Part shown: positions 23,182-30,921 of the stretch, one piece after another
How positions within the stretch are numbered: position 1 is the stretch's first letter
Layout: the number at the start of each line of letters is the position of its first letter
Translations under genes and position numbers: made by a program
The notes under the pieces: model-generated
Database searches by the model: none
Told to the model about the DNA's origin: nothing
The model's input: only the letters and a program-made list of their open reading frames with translations
Source of the DNA: Gemmatimonadota bacterium
GTDB taxonomy: Bacteria; Gemmatimonadota; Gemmatimonadetes; Longimicrobiales; Gaopeijiaceae
Direction of reading: 5' to 3'
Length of the DNA: 42,681 bases
NCBI GenBank assembly: GCA_028873825.1
Contig: JAPPNM010000074.1
Coordinates: forward strand, 1 to 42,681

Positions 23182-25182
23182 TCATCCGCCCCCGCCCACC
23201 GCCACCCTGCCCCCCACGTAGACCCCGCGTCCCGGCGCGGCGAACCCCCACACCTCCTCGTATTCGGCGCCCGTCAGGTTCTCGGCGCGGATGGTCAGCT
23301 CCAGACCCGGCCTTCCCGCCCGCGCCCGCGCGAACTCGATTTCCGCCGCCAAGTCCACCACGGTGTAGGCGGGGAGCGTCACCGGCGTTGCTGCGGGGAA
23401 GGTGGCGAAGTCCCGGTCCGACCGTTCCCCGGTGTGGCGCAAACCCAACTCGAGCCCGGCCGCGTCGGCGATCCGGACGAAGGCCGCGGCGCCGGCGGTG
23501 TGCTTCGGCCGCCTGAGCAGCGGCTCGCCGGCCACGAAGGTCGCTCCCTCTCCCTCGTCGAACCCCGCGTCCTCGACCTCGGTAGCGAGCCAGGCGTAAG
23601 TCGCGGTGAGCCTAACCGGGCCGGCGTCCACCACCCCCTCGGCCTCCACTCCCCGGCTCCTCGCCTTCGCGACGTTGTGATAGTTCGGCCCACCCTGGGT
23701 CGGCGGAGAGGACGTGTACTGGATCAGGTCGCGGTAGCTCTGGCTGAACCCGGTCAGCGACAACCTGGCCCCGCCGCCGAGATCCTGGTCCACGCCGGCC
23801 TCAAAACTGGTCGAGCGCTCCGGTTCCAGCTCCGGGTTGCCCTTGGTGAAGCCGCTGGCGTAGGTCTCGAAGAAGGTGGGCTCCTTGATGCCGGTCCCGC
23901 CCGCCGCCCGCAGGCGCGTGCGCTCGGAGGGCGACCTCCAGACCGCCCCGGTCTTCCAGGTGGCCACCGTGCCGAAGCGCTCGTTGCTCTCCGCGCGAAT
24001 GCCGCCGGTGAGCGCGACACCGTCCCGCTGCCACGAGAGCTGGGCGTAGGCCGCATGGTTCCGGCGGTCGTTCTCGGAGTTGGACGCGCTGGGACCGTAC
24101 TGCGAAAACGACCGGCTGAAGGCACGGACGGACTGCTGCTCCAGCTCGTATCCGGCGGCCACGACCGTGCCGTCCGGGGATCGCCAGACGGCCCGCGCGC
24201 CGGTGCCCGTCCGCCGGATGTCGTTAAGGCTGGCGTAGCCGAAGAAGCCCAAGGTGTCGGCCGGGTCGTCGGGGGCATCGTCGCTGCCCCGGTCCGTCTC
24301 GTTGATGTCGAAGGTGAAGCGGGTCTCGAAGGCGTCGGTCCAGCGGCGGCCCGCGTCGAGGCTCAGGGTGAGGGCGTCGCCGTAGGTGTAGGCGTTGCGG
24401 TCGGCGAGGGCGCCGGAGCCGTCGGTGGGGAAGTGGAAGCGGCGGTCGTCGTAGCGGACGCTGAGCGTGGCGTCGGCGCGCGGCCCCAGCTGTCCCTGGA
24501 CCCGGCCGGTGAAGGTGGTCTGCCGGTAGCTGTTGTTGTACTCGAGGATGCCGTCGGTGTCGTTGCGGCCCAGTGAGAAAGCGTAGGAGAGGACGTCGCT
24601 CCTTCCCGCGAGCGTGCCCTGCGAGCGGCGCGTGGCGAAGCTGCCCGCGGCGAATGACAGGCTGCCGCTGGCCGGCCCGGCACCCCGGCGGGTGAAGATC
24701 TGGATGACCCCGCTCACGGCGTCCGATCCGTAGAGCGCCGACGCGGGGCCCCGGACGATCTCGATGCGCTCGATGTTGTCGGTGGTCAGCGAGCCCATGT
24801 CGAAGGCGCCGCCGGGCTCGTTTACGGGGACCCCGTCGACGAGCACCTGGACGTAGTCCGACTCGCCGCCGCGCAGGAACACCGAGGCGACCGCGCCGAA
24901 AGACCCGTTCCTGATCACCGCCAGGCCCGGCACGCGCCGGAGCGCATCGGCGACGTACTCGATTCCGGCGCGCCGCAGCGCGACCCCTTCGATGACGGTT
25001 GCGTGGGCTGCGACGGTCCATGCGGGAGCGGCCCGGCGGTCGGCGGTGACGACGAGCCCCTCGAGCTCGACCGGGTCCTGGGCAAGGGTGGGCGGGGGTA
25101 CTACGGCGACCATAGCCGTTGCGGCGAGGACGGCGGGCAAACGGGTGGCGGCGGTGAACGGGGGGGTGGCGCGGCGCGTCAT
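23182..25182 (-). CDS. btuB: TonB-dependent outer-membrane receptor for cobalamin (BtuB-like)
   Basis: 666 aa from the ATG at 25182 (preceded by GGGAGA); the longer frame upstream lies in the leader. A signal peptide ends near PPPTLAQ, followed by a TonB-box-like VELEGLVVTA. The plug domain spans about 45-160: VADALRRVPGLAVIRNGSFG, VFLRGGESDYVQVLVDGVPV, IERIEIVRGPASALYGSDAV. The remainder is a beta barrel with repeated GTGIKEPTFFETYASGF-like segments. It takes up a corrinoid across the outer membrane using TonB energy. The B12 assignment rests on the cobalamin riboswitch in its leader, together with its length and BtuB-like plug. No ABC transporter or cobalamin synthesis genes are in the window. 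The last strand lacks the usual final Phe/Tyr. Confidence 0.9.
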   Translation of the reverse strand: MTRRATPPFTAATRLPAVLAATAMVAVVPPPTLAQDPVELEGLVVTADRRAAPAWTVAAHATVIEGVALRRAGIEYVADALRRVPGLAVIRNGSFGAVASVFLRGGESDYVQVLVDGVPVNEPGGAFDMGSLTTDNIERIEIVRGPASALYGSDAVSGVIQIFTRRGAGPASGSLSFAAGSFATRRSQGTLAGRSDVLSYAFSLGRNDTDGILEYNNSYRQTTFTGRVQGQLGPRADATLSVRYDDRRFHFPTDGSGALADRNAYTYGDALTLSLDAGRRWTDAFETRFTFDINETDRGSDDAPDDPADTLGFFGYASLNDIRRTGTGARAVWRSPDGTVVAAGYELEQQSVRAFSRSFSQYGPSASNSENDRRNHAAYAQLSWQRDGVALTGGIRAESNERFGTVATWKTGAVWRSPSERTRLRAAGGTGIKEPTFFETYASGFTKGNPELEPERSTSFEAGVDQDLGGGARLSLTGFSQSYRDLIQYTSSPPTQGGPNYHNVAKARSRGVEAEGVVDAGPVRLTATYAWLATEVEDAGFDEGEGATFVAGEPLLRRPKHTAGAAAFVRIADAAGLELGLRHTGERSDRDFATFPAATPVTLPAYTVVDLAAEIEFARARAGRPGLELTIRAENLTGAEYEEVWGFAAPGRGVYVGGRVAVGGGG

Positions 25183-25269
25183 TTCGGCTCTCCCTATCCG
25201 CGCGGAAGAAAAGGGAGATGCCGCGGCACCTCGAGCAGTCCAGCGCGAAATTCGCCTTGGGCCCGCTCG

Positions 25270-25326
25270 CACCCTCACCTCCCCGCGGAGGTGCTTGGCG
25301 GTCCGCGGGGTTCAGGTGCGGACCGC
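25270..25326 (-). promoter_or_regulatory. Candidate expression platform of the riboswitch
   Basis: Between the aptamer and the btuB start, on the minus strand, a 9-bp perfect stem GCGGTCCGC / GCGGACCGC (25298-25326) is followed by ACCTCC-GCGG-GGAGGT (around 25277-25292). These can compete as terminator or anti-terminator or sequester RNA around 90-140 bases before the ATG. No T-run is seen, so control may be by Rho or by RNA structure. Confidence 0.4.
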
Positions 25327-25329
25327 GCG

Positions 25330-25500
25330 TGGGCGCCGGACGGGCACGTCTCCTGGCTCGAGGCCGCCTGGCCCGCCTTCCCCGGAGAACGAGGCTCCCA
25401 GTGGCATGTCGGACGGGCGTTCCGGGAAGTTCCCGGACCTCTCACAGTGGCGGGGCCGCGCCGGATTCGCACCGGCTTCCGTTGGCCCCTCCGGCCGATT
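25330..25500 (-). promoter_or_regulatory. Cobalamin (B12) riboswitch
   Basis: Read on the minus strand: GAAGCCGGTGCGAATCCGGC, GCGGCCCCGCCACTGTGA, then GCCACTGGGA, GGGAAGGCGG and the B12 box GAGCCAGGAGACGTGCC. All conserved blocks of the adenosylcobalamin-type aptamer are in order. It lies about 150 bases upstream of the btuB ATG on the same strand. By family knowledge, binding of the coenzyme lowers expression of the receptor. Confidence 0.92.
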
Positions 25501-25599
25501 TGTGATGTGATGGAGACGGTAGCGGAGGCGGGGCGGGGGGGCAAGGGGGAGGAATCAGCGCCGGGCGGGGCCGTCATCCACCCCCGCCCACCCAAGGGC

Positions 25600-25746
25600 C
25601 GACGCGGGGCCGCGGACGATCTCGATGCGCTCGATGTTGTCGGTGGTCAGCGATCCGAAGTCGAAGGCGCCGCCGGGTTCGTTGACGGGGACGCCGTCGA
25701 CGAGCACTGCACGCAGTCCGACTCGCTGCCGCCGATTCTGGAACAC
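25600..25746 (-). pseudogene. Duplicated fragment of the btuB plug domain
   Basis: The minus frame reads VLVDGVPVNEPGGAFDFGSL, then TTDNIERIEIVRGPASAL, almost identical to residues about 122-158 of BtuB downstream, and the DNA is also nearly identical (around 24750-24895). The match continues with small gaps to about 25746 and ends abruptly at both sides. It lies upstream of the riboswitch, so it is not part of the functional receptor. It is the trace of a second, lost TonB-dependent receptor or of a partial duplication. Confidence 0.8.
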
Positions 25747-26081
25747 CTGGCGTCATTGTACCCGGAGGGTAGGGGAGCCCGAGAAGGAGGACCGGGCTAG
25801 CTGGTTGGTGGAGTAGCGGGCGGAGGTACCGACGTGTCGGCCGTGCCGGGTGCGTAAGGCACCCCCTCACAGTCTGACGTTGGTCTGCTCATGCAACCTT
25901 CTTGCCCCTTCCAGGTCCCCCAATTCGGCTGCGGGCGATAGGTCCGCCAGATAATAGGACCAGACCCTATCGCTCCTGCCTTCCGGGTGGGGAATCCCCA
26001 GGTGTCGCAAGTGGCCCGTCAGCCGGATAGCTGCGGGCACTCCATGAGCGCGATGACCGGGCTCGGCTGCCGCCGAATCTC
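25747..26081. other. Spacer with no supported gene
   Basis: No complete gene is supported. A minus-strand frame ending at 25867 has a protein-like tail (DRVWSYYLADLSPAAELGDL) but no recognisable family and an implausible N-terminus. From about 26031 the plus strand already reads HigB-like sequence. Confidence 0.4.
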
Positions 26082-26282
26082 GTGCCGCGCCTGCGGCGCA
26101 TCCTGTTCCGGCTGCAGGAAGCGACACATCCGAGGAGCGCGGACGCCCCGGGCTTCCGGCTGCACCCGTTGAAGGGAGACCGGGCAGGCCAATGGAGCGT
26201 ACGCGTGTCGGGCAACTGGCGCGTCGTGTTCCGCTTCGAGGACGGCGAGGCCGTCGATGTGGACCTGATAGATTACCACTGA
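26082..26282 (+). CDS. higB: HigB/RelE-type mRNA interferase toxin, possibly 5'-truncated
   Basis: 66 aa from the GTG at 26082. It matches the C-terminal two thirds of HigB toxins: RILFRLQEAT, PGFRLHPLKGDRAGQWSVRV, SGNWRVVFRFEDG, VDVDLIDYH. Full-length family members are about 92 aa. In the same frame the upstream bases 26031-26081 read LRALHERDDRARLPPNLVPR, which also fits the family, but a TAG at 26028-26030 removes the first residues and no start codon lies between. So either translation begins at the GTG with loss of one helix, or the gene is inactivated by the TAG. HigA follows 18 bp downstream, the reversed toxin-first order typical of higBA. Confidence 0.7.
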   Translation: MPRLRRILFRLQEATHPRSADAPGFRLHPLKGDRAGQWSVRVSGNWRVVFRFEDGEAVDVDLIDYH

Positions 26283-26300
26283 AGGGAAGGAGGACAGATC

Positions 26301-26621
26301 ATGAATGGCACTGGCGGCGAGCGCGTGGGTGCGATGCTCAACCCCCCGCACGTGGGCGAACTGATCCGTGAAAGCATGGATGAAGTCGGATGGAACGTAA
26401 CCGAGACCGCGGCGCGTCTCGGATGCGAGCGCGGGACCCTGTCCCGACTGTTGAACGGCAAGGCGGGCGTGTCGGCCAACATGGCCCTCGCATTGGAAGC
26501 CCTCGGCTGGGGGACGGCCGATCACTGGATGCGAATGCAGGCGAGCTACGAGCTTGCGCGGGCACGGATGGCACGAGGATGGCGGGAGGACATGAGGGAA
26601 CGGGATGCGGTCCCTCGGTAG
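26301..26621 (+). CDS. higA: HigA family antitoxin (XRE-type HTH)
   Basis: 106 aa, ATG at 26301 with an excellent ribosome site (GGAAGGAGG). HigA-type features: NPPHVGELIRESMDEVGWNV, the helix-turn-helix TETAARLGCERGTLSRLLNG and ALALEALGWGTADHWMRMQA. It binds the toxin and the shared promoter. Intact length and start, while the toxin upstream may be damaged. Confidence 0.9.
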   Translation: MNGTGGERVGAMLNPPHVGELIRESMDEVGWNVTETAARLGCERGTLSRLLNGKAGVSANMALALEALGWGTADHWMRMQASYELARARMARGWREDMRERDAVPR

Positions 26622-26666
26622 CCCGGTCTCGTCCGGTCCGACGGTTGCTGGACACTTCGCCTCTCG

Positions 26667-28247
26667 GTGGCCATGTCCCGTGATCCGCAAGACAGAGGAG
26701 TAGCGGGGTGCGCCTCTCTTGGAACGAAGTACGGGTGCGCGCCGCGTCGTTCGCCAAAGAGTGGCGGGACGCGACCTACGCCAGGTTCGCCGGCGACACC
26801 GGCGGTCCGGATCGCGCAAGCCAACGACGCACCGTTAGCCCCCGGCGGCGATTTCGTGCTGTACTGGATGACCTCTTCCCGGCGCACGCGGTGGAACTTC
26901 GCACTTCAGCGGGCGGTCGAGCACGGCAACGCACTCCGTCTGCCGCTGCTGGTCCTGGAGCCGCTCCGCGCCGGATACCGGTGGGCGTGCGACCGCTTCC
27001 ACCGGTTTGTCATCGAGGGAATGGCGGACAACCAGGCACGCCTGAAGCGGAAGGGCGTGGGCTACTATCCGTATGTCGAGCCCGGAGACGGAGCCGGGAA
27101 GGGACTCCTGGAGGCCTTGTCAGCGCGCGCCGCGGTCGTGGTGACCGACGACTATCCGGCGTTCTTTCTGCCGCGCATGCTGCGGTCGGCGGCGCCGCGC
27201 CTGCCGGTTCGCCTCGAGGCCGTCGACTCGAACGGCCTGCTTCCGATGCGCGCGGCGGGCCGCACCTTTGCCACCGCTTACGCCTTCCGGCGCTTTCTGC
27301 AACGGGAGCTCGCCGGGCATTTGGCGGAGGCTCCCTCCCCGGACCCGCTGGCCGCCCTCTCCCTGAGAGCCCCAGTTGCAATCCCTCCGGCCATTCTCGA
27401 ACAGTGGCCCAGCGCCGAGCTTCGGGATCCGGCGGCGTTGATCGCCGGCCTCCCGATCGACCACACGGTCGGTCCAGTAGCCCTGCAAGGCGGTTCGGGC
27501 GCGGGGGCCACGCGGCTTTCATCCTTCGTCGACTCGCGGTTGGCGAGCTACGCCACTGATCGAAACCGCCCCGACGCCGACGCCACCAGCGGCCTGTCCC
27601 CGTACCTGCACTTCGGCCATGTCTCCGCGCACGAGGTCTTTGCGGGCATCGCCGCGGGCGAGGGCTGGACCCGTGGCGATCTGGCCGAAGACGCCAAAGG
27701 CCGCCGCGCCGGATGGTGGGGCATGACCGAGAGCTCGGAGGCGTTCCTCGACCAGCTCGTCACCTGGCGGGAGCTGGGGTTCAACCGGTGTCTTCACGTC
27801 GAAGGCTACGACCGGTACGAGGCGTTGCCGGCCTGGGCGCGCAAGACGCTCGCCGAACATGCGTCCGACCCGCGCGAAGCGATCTACGGCCTCGACGACT
27901 TCGAATTCGCCCGCACCCACGATCCGCTCTGGAACGCGGCGCAGAATCAGCTGCGGCGGGAGGGCGGGATCCACAACTACCTGCGCATGCTCTGGGGTAA
28001 GAAGATCCTCGAGTGGAGCGAGAGCGCCCGCACGGCGCTGCAAACCATGATCGGGCTGAACGACAAGTACGCGCTGGACGGGCGGGACCCGAATTCGTAC
28101 ACGGGAATCCTCTGGGTGCTCGGCCTCCACGACCGCGCGTGGGGGCCGGAACGGCCCGTATTCGGGAAGATCCGCTACATGAGCTCGGCGAACACGGCGC
28201 GGAAGTACCGGGTGCGCGGGTATGTCGAACGGTATTCGGGGGGGTGA
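26667..28247 (+). CDS. Deoxyribodipyrimidine photolyase, class II-like
   Basis: Up to 526 aa. It uses FAD and light to split cyclobutane pyrimidine dimers. Sequence typical of class II enzymes begins at about residue 49: ANDAPLAPGGDFVLYWMTSS, then RRTRWNFALQRAVE, SGLSPYLHFGHVSAHEVF, VTWRELGFNRC, HDPLWNAAQNQL, NYLRMLWGKKILEWS, LNDKYALDGRDPNSYTG and the C-terminal GKIRYMSS. The start is uncertain. The first ~48 codons from the GTG at 26667 (ATG at 26673) do not look like photolyase and lie over the start of a methyltransferase relic in another frame, so this N-terminus is probably makeshift. There is no clear start codon nearer the domain. Confidence 0.9.
   Translation: MAMSRDPQDRGVAGCASLGTKYGCAPRRSPKSGGTRPTPGSPATPAVRIAQANDAPLAPGGDFVLYWMTSSRRTRWNFALQRAVEHGNALRLPLLVLEPLRAGYRWACDRFHRFVIEGMADNQARLKRKGVGYYPYVEPGDGAGKGLLEALSARAAVVVTDDYPAFFLPRMLRSAAPRLPVRLEAVDSNGLLPMRAAGRTFATAYAFRRFLQRELAGHLAEAPSPDPLAALSLRAPVAIPPAILEQWPSAELRDPAALIAGLPIDHTVGPVALQGGSGAGATRLSSFVDSRLASYATDRNRPDADATSGLSPYLHFGHVSAHEVFAGIAAGEGWTRGDLAEDAKGRRAGWWGMTESSEAFLDQLVTWRELGFNRCLHVEGYDRYEALPAWARKTLAEHASDPREAIYGLDDFEFARTHDPLWNAAQNQLRREGGIHNYLRMLWGKKILEWSESARTALQTMIGLNDKYALDGRDPNSYTGILWVLGLHDRAWGPERPVFGKIRYMSSANTARKYRVRGYVERYSGG
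26708..26782 (+). pseudogene. 5' end of an MmeI-like DNA methyltransferase gene
   Basis: From a GTG at 26708, preceded by AGAGGAG, the frame reads MRLSWNEVRVRAASFAKEWR, then DATY. This is the characteristic N-terminus of the class I/type IIG DNA methyltransferases that open with LSWNEI...FSKEW. After about 25 codons the match ends and photolyase sequence starts in a different frame. I infer that a deletion removed the rest of the gene and joined its start to the photolyase. Confidence 0.55.
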
Positions 28248-28274
28248 GGGGCGGGGCCCTGCCGCGAATGAGGG

Positions 28275-28745
28275 TCAGGCAGACCTCTCCTTGAAGAGCA
28301 CGTGGATGGCGAGCGCCCGCTTCTCAGCGGGATTCCCGGCCTCGATCCCTGTGAGGACGTTCCGCGCGTTCTCGATGTGCTTGATCGCCTCCGCTTTGGA
28401 GAACCGGGCCTCCGGATCATAGTCGGCTCGATGCCTGTGGACTTGCATCGCGGCCAACTCGATGGCGCAACGGCGAATTCGCGGCGAGAAACTGCAGGGA
28501 ATTCTCTTCGATCGGCACTGGTCCCGTATCTGCCTATGATCAATGCCACGATAGGCCCGGGTCCAACTCCAGTCCTTCTGTCTGGTGCCCCCGGCGAACG
28601 CGTCGGCGGTCGAGTTGGCCAACCGGTGAAAGAGAGCATAGTAGGTCATACTCACCGCGCAACGGAGATTGACCTGCCGCGGGGCCCCACGTCTATCCTC
28701 ATCGACAAGCTGTTCGGCGGCTTCCAGCCAGTGGCTCGGATTCAC
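28275..28745 (-). CDS. HEPN-like protein, putative toxin (module copy 2)
   Basis: 156 aa, GTG at 28745, five bases after the stop of the small partner. It begins NPSHWLEAAEQL and has a helical core with MTYYALFHRLANSTADAF, RAYRGIDH (an R-x6-H arrangement, as in HEPN ribonucleases) and HRHRADYDPEARF. This layout fits a HEPN-domain family I recall only as uncharacterised (RH-ADYDP signature). HEPN proteins of this size are usually RNases paired with an inhibitor. The homologue at 22196-22423 has lost the central ~80 residues. The family fit is inferred from motifs. Confidence 0.65.
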   Translation of the reverse strand: MNPSHWLEAAEQLVDEDRRGAPRQVNLRCAVSMTYYALFHRLANSTADAFAGGTRQKDWSWTRAYRGIDHRQIRDQCRSKRIPCSFSPRIRRCAIELAAMQVHRHRADYDPEARFSKAEAIKHIENARNVLTGIEAGNPAEKRALAIHVLFKERSA

Positions 28746-28750
28746 GGCAA

Positions 28751-29044
28751 CTATTCCCGCATCGCCTCTTCCAGTTCCTCCCGGAGGTGGAACCGAAAGA
28801 GCGTGTCGATGAGGAGGTTCCGGTCGACCATTTCATCGTCGATCTGTCCGCGGAACTCCTCCATCCTGCGCCCTCGCAATTCGCTGGGCATCTCGTCGAA
28901 TACCAAGACGACATCGACGATTTCGTACCCGTAGTGGTCCACCCACGGCTCAAGGGTGATCTCCACGTCGTGCTCGCCGAAGTGACCGGCGAAGGCCCGT
29001 TCCACGATGTCTCTGATTCCGGTGAGTTCTTCCTTCGACGCCAT
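28751..29044 (-). CDS. Small partner protein of the HEPN-like gene (module copy 2)
   Basis: 97 aa, ATG at 29044, with ribosome site AAAAGGAGG. Homologous over its whole length to 22413-22724 (LEPWVDHYGYEIVDVVLVFD, EMPS, LREELEEAM). The sequence just before both starts is also conserved (GGAGGGACG). It is acidic and has no recognised domain. Placed directly upstream of the HEPN gene, it is a candidate antitoxin or regulator, by gene order only. Confidence 0.65.
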   Translation of the reverse strand: MASKEELTGIRDIVERAFAGHFGEHDVEITLEPWVDHYGYEIVDVVLVFDEMPSELRGRRMEEFRGQIDDEMVDRNLLIDTLFRFHLREELEEAMRE

Positions 29045-29102
29045 GGCGTCCCTCCTTTTGACCGTGAGGCGAACAACATAGCGTCTGATGATCAGTCCTA
29101 CA

Positions 29103-30551
29103 TCATCGTTCCGCAGGCAGGCCCACCCGCGGCGGCATGCCCAGCCGCTCCACGTTGGTACCCAGCACCGACTCCACGGCGGCAGCGCGGTCCAGCAGGT
29201 CGTGATCCGTGCCGGTGCGGCCGATCAGCTGCAGACCGACGGGCATGCCGTGCTCGTCGACGCCGACGGGGAGGCTCACGGCGCACATGTCGAGCATGCT
29301 GGCCGGGCTGGTGCCCGAGAGCATGTCGCGGTTGACCGCGCGGTAGACGTCCAAGTCCGAGAGCGCGGCAATGGGTGGTGGGGTGACGGGGAGGGTGGGG
29401 GTGGCGAGGAGGTCGATGCGTTGGGTGTCGAGGCGCGAGTGAAGGGTGGCCGAGAGGCGGTGGCGGAGGCGCAGGACGGCGACGTAGTCGACGGCGCTGA
29501 CGTCGAGCGCGGACTCGAGTCGCCTGCCTACGGTAGGATCCAGGATGGCCATCCAGCCGGGAAGGTCGCGTTCGAGGGACTCGAAGCGCTCGGGCGGCAC
29601 CAGCTGTCCGGCCAGGTAGCGCTCGCCGGCTTCGTCCAGCTCCGGGGCTTCGACTTCCAGGACATGTGCGCCGGCCGCTTCCAGCTCGTTCAGGGCGCCG
29701 CGGACGACGCTGGTGATTCCGGGAGTGGCACCGGACCAGAGGTTGGAGCGGGGCACGCCGATGCGGAGCCCGGTGATGCCGTCGGCGGAGGTGTGGCGTG
29801 CGCCCGCGTCTTCGTAGCGGGACGGTGACCTGATGGCGGCTCTCGGCGCCGCACCCGCCAGCCGATCAATCACCCCGAACGCGTAACGGGAGTCTTCGGC
29901 CGTGTGGGTCAGCAGTCCGACCGTGTCCAGGGTCGTGCTGAGGGGGACCACGCCGGCCGTCGGCCAGCGGCCGGTCGTGTGGCGGTGCCCCACCACGCCC
30001 GTCGCCGACGCCGGAATGCGAACCGATCCTCCGGTATCGCTCCCCAGCGCGAGCATCGCCGACCCTTCCCACAGGCTCACGCCCGCCCCCGCAGAGGATC
30101 CGCCCGGTGCCCGGTGCCGCGACGGATCCCAAGGGTTGACCGGCGTACCCGTGTTCGGGTTGAATCCGACGCCGCCGAAGGCCAATTCGACCGTGTGGGT
30201 CTTGCCCACGATCACCCCGCCGAGTTGCCGGACGGTGCGGACGAGGAAGCCTTCGCGCTGCCAGCGGGCGGGGAGTTCCCGCTTGGTGCCGGCCCGGATC
30301 GGAAGACCCTCGACGCCGTAGAGGTCCTTCACCGAAACCGTGATCCCGGCCAGCGGACCGGGGTCGCGGCCGTGCGCCACGGCGCTGTCGATCCTGCGCG
30401 CCTGGGTCAGCGCGCCCTCCGCGTCGAAGACGACGTAGGCGTCGAGTTCGCTGGTTTCGTGGCGGCGGATCGCGTCTTCGACGAGGTCGCGGGCCGATCT
30501 CTCACCCCGTCTTACGCGGTCGGCGAAACTCCGGATGGATTCTCGTCTCAT
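29103..30551 (-). CDS. Amidase signature family enzyme
   Basis: 482 aa, ATG at 30551; longer frames upstream run through the antisense of the oxidase relic and are not protein-like. The Ser-Ser-Lys triad of the amidase family is present: Lys in ITVSVKDLYG near 72, Ser in APGGSSAGAG near 148 and the nucleophile Ser in GSDTGGSVRIPAS near 172. The C-terminal end has SLPVGVDEHGMPVGLQLIGR. It hydrolyses amides; the GatA partners (GatB, GatC) are absent, so a free amidase, or an allophanate or aryl-amide hydrolase role is more likely than tRNA amidation. No signal peptide. Single gene, 51 bp after the HEPN module on the same strand. Confidence 0.9.
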   Translation of the reverse strand: MRRESIRSFADRVRRGERSARDLVEDAIRRHETSELDAYVVFDAEGALTQARRIDSAVAHGRDPGPLAGITVSVKDLYGVEGLPIRAGTKRELPARWQREGFLVRTVRQLGGVIVGKTHTVELAFGGVGFNPNTGTPVNPWDPSRHRAPGGSSAGAGVSLWEGSAMLALGSDTGGSVRIPASATGVVGHRHTTGRWPTAGVVPLSTTLDTVGLLTHTAEDSRYAFGVIDRLAGAAPRAAIRSPSRYEDAGARHTSADGITGLRIGVPRSNLWSGATPGITSVVRGALNELEAAGAHVLEVEAPELDEAGERYLAGQLVPPERFESLERDLPGWMAILDPTVGRRLESALDVSAVDYVAVLRLRHRLSATLHSRLDTQRIDLLATPTLPVTPPPIAALSDLDVYRAVNRDMLSGTSPASMLDMCAVSLPVGVDEHGMPVGLQLIGRTGTDHDLLDRAAAVESVLGTNVERLGMPPRVGLPAER

Positions 30552-30662
30552 GGGGTAACCGGGGTGCACGGACGGTGGAATGCCGGGGGGGGTTCCGCAG
30601 GCTCCCGGGAAATCCCCGCCACCGGGGTGGGGGCCAACTTCGAATATCGGGTAACTTCGGGG

Positions 30663-30884
30663 ATGAGGATAGAGATCGTGGGCACCGGAATCTCGGGTCT
30701 TGGAGCGGCCTGTTCGCTCGCTCCGAAACACGATGTGGCCGTCTTCGAACGTGAGCGCCAGACCGGCGGACACACCCATACCCATAGGGTGAACGGGCCG
30801 GGTCGTCCGGTCGCGCGGGATCGCGCGCGCCGCCCGCCACGGCATACCGGAAGGAAGGACGTGCGCCGTCGTGACCTCGCGTGA
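30663..30884 (+). pseudogene. 5' remnant of an FAD-dependent amine oxidase/oxidoreductase
   Basis: The ATG at 30663 opens MRIEIVGTGISGLGAACSLA, then PKHDVAVFERERQTGGHTHT: the Rossmann GxGxxG and the Glu-Arg FAD-binding pattern, ending with the GGHTHT typical of the NAD(P)/FAD-binding proteins next to cryptochrome/photolyase-like genes. After about residue 42 the sequence becomes unrelated and stops. Sequence joined to it leads into the IS21 relic, so the gene was probably cut by that element or by later deletion. Confidence 0.7.
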
Positions 30885-30921
30885 CCGCGCCCCGAGGCCT
30901 CCCGATGCCTGACGCCCGCCC

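Noticed and set aside
25867-26127. 86-codon minus-strand frame
   Set aside because: Its end looks protein-like, but it has no recognisable family, no ribosome site, and its first half is antisense to the HigB gene.
30552-30845. N-terminal extension of the amidase
   Set aside because: The extra codons are antisense to the oxidase relic and lack amidase-like sequence; the ATG at 30551 fits the family.
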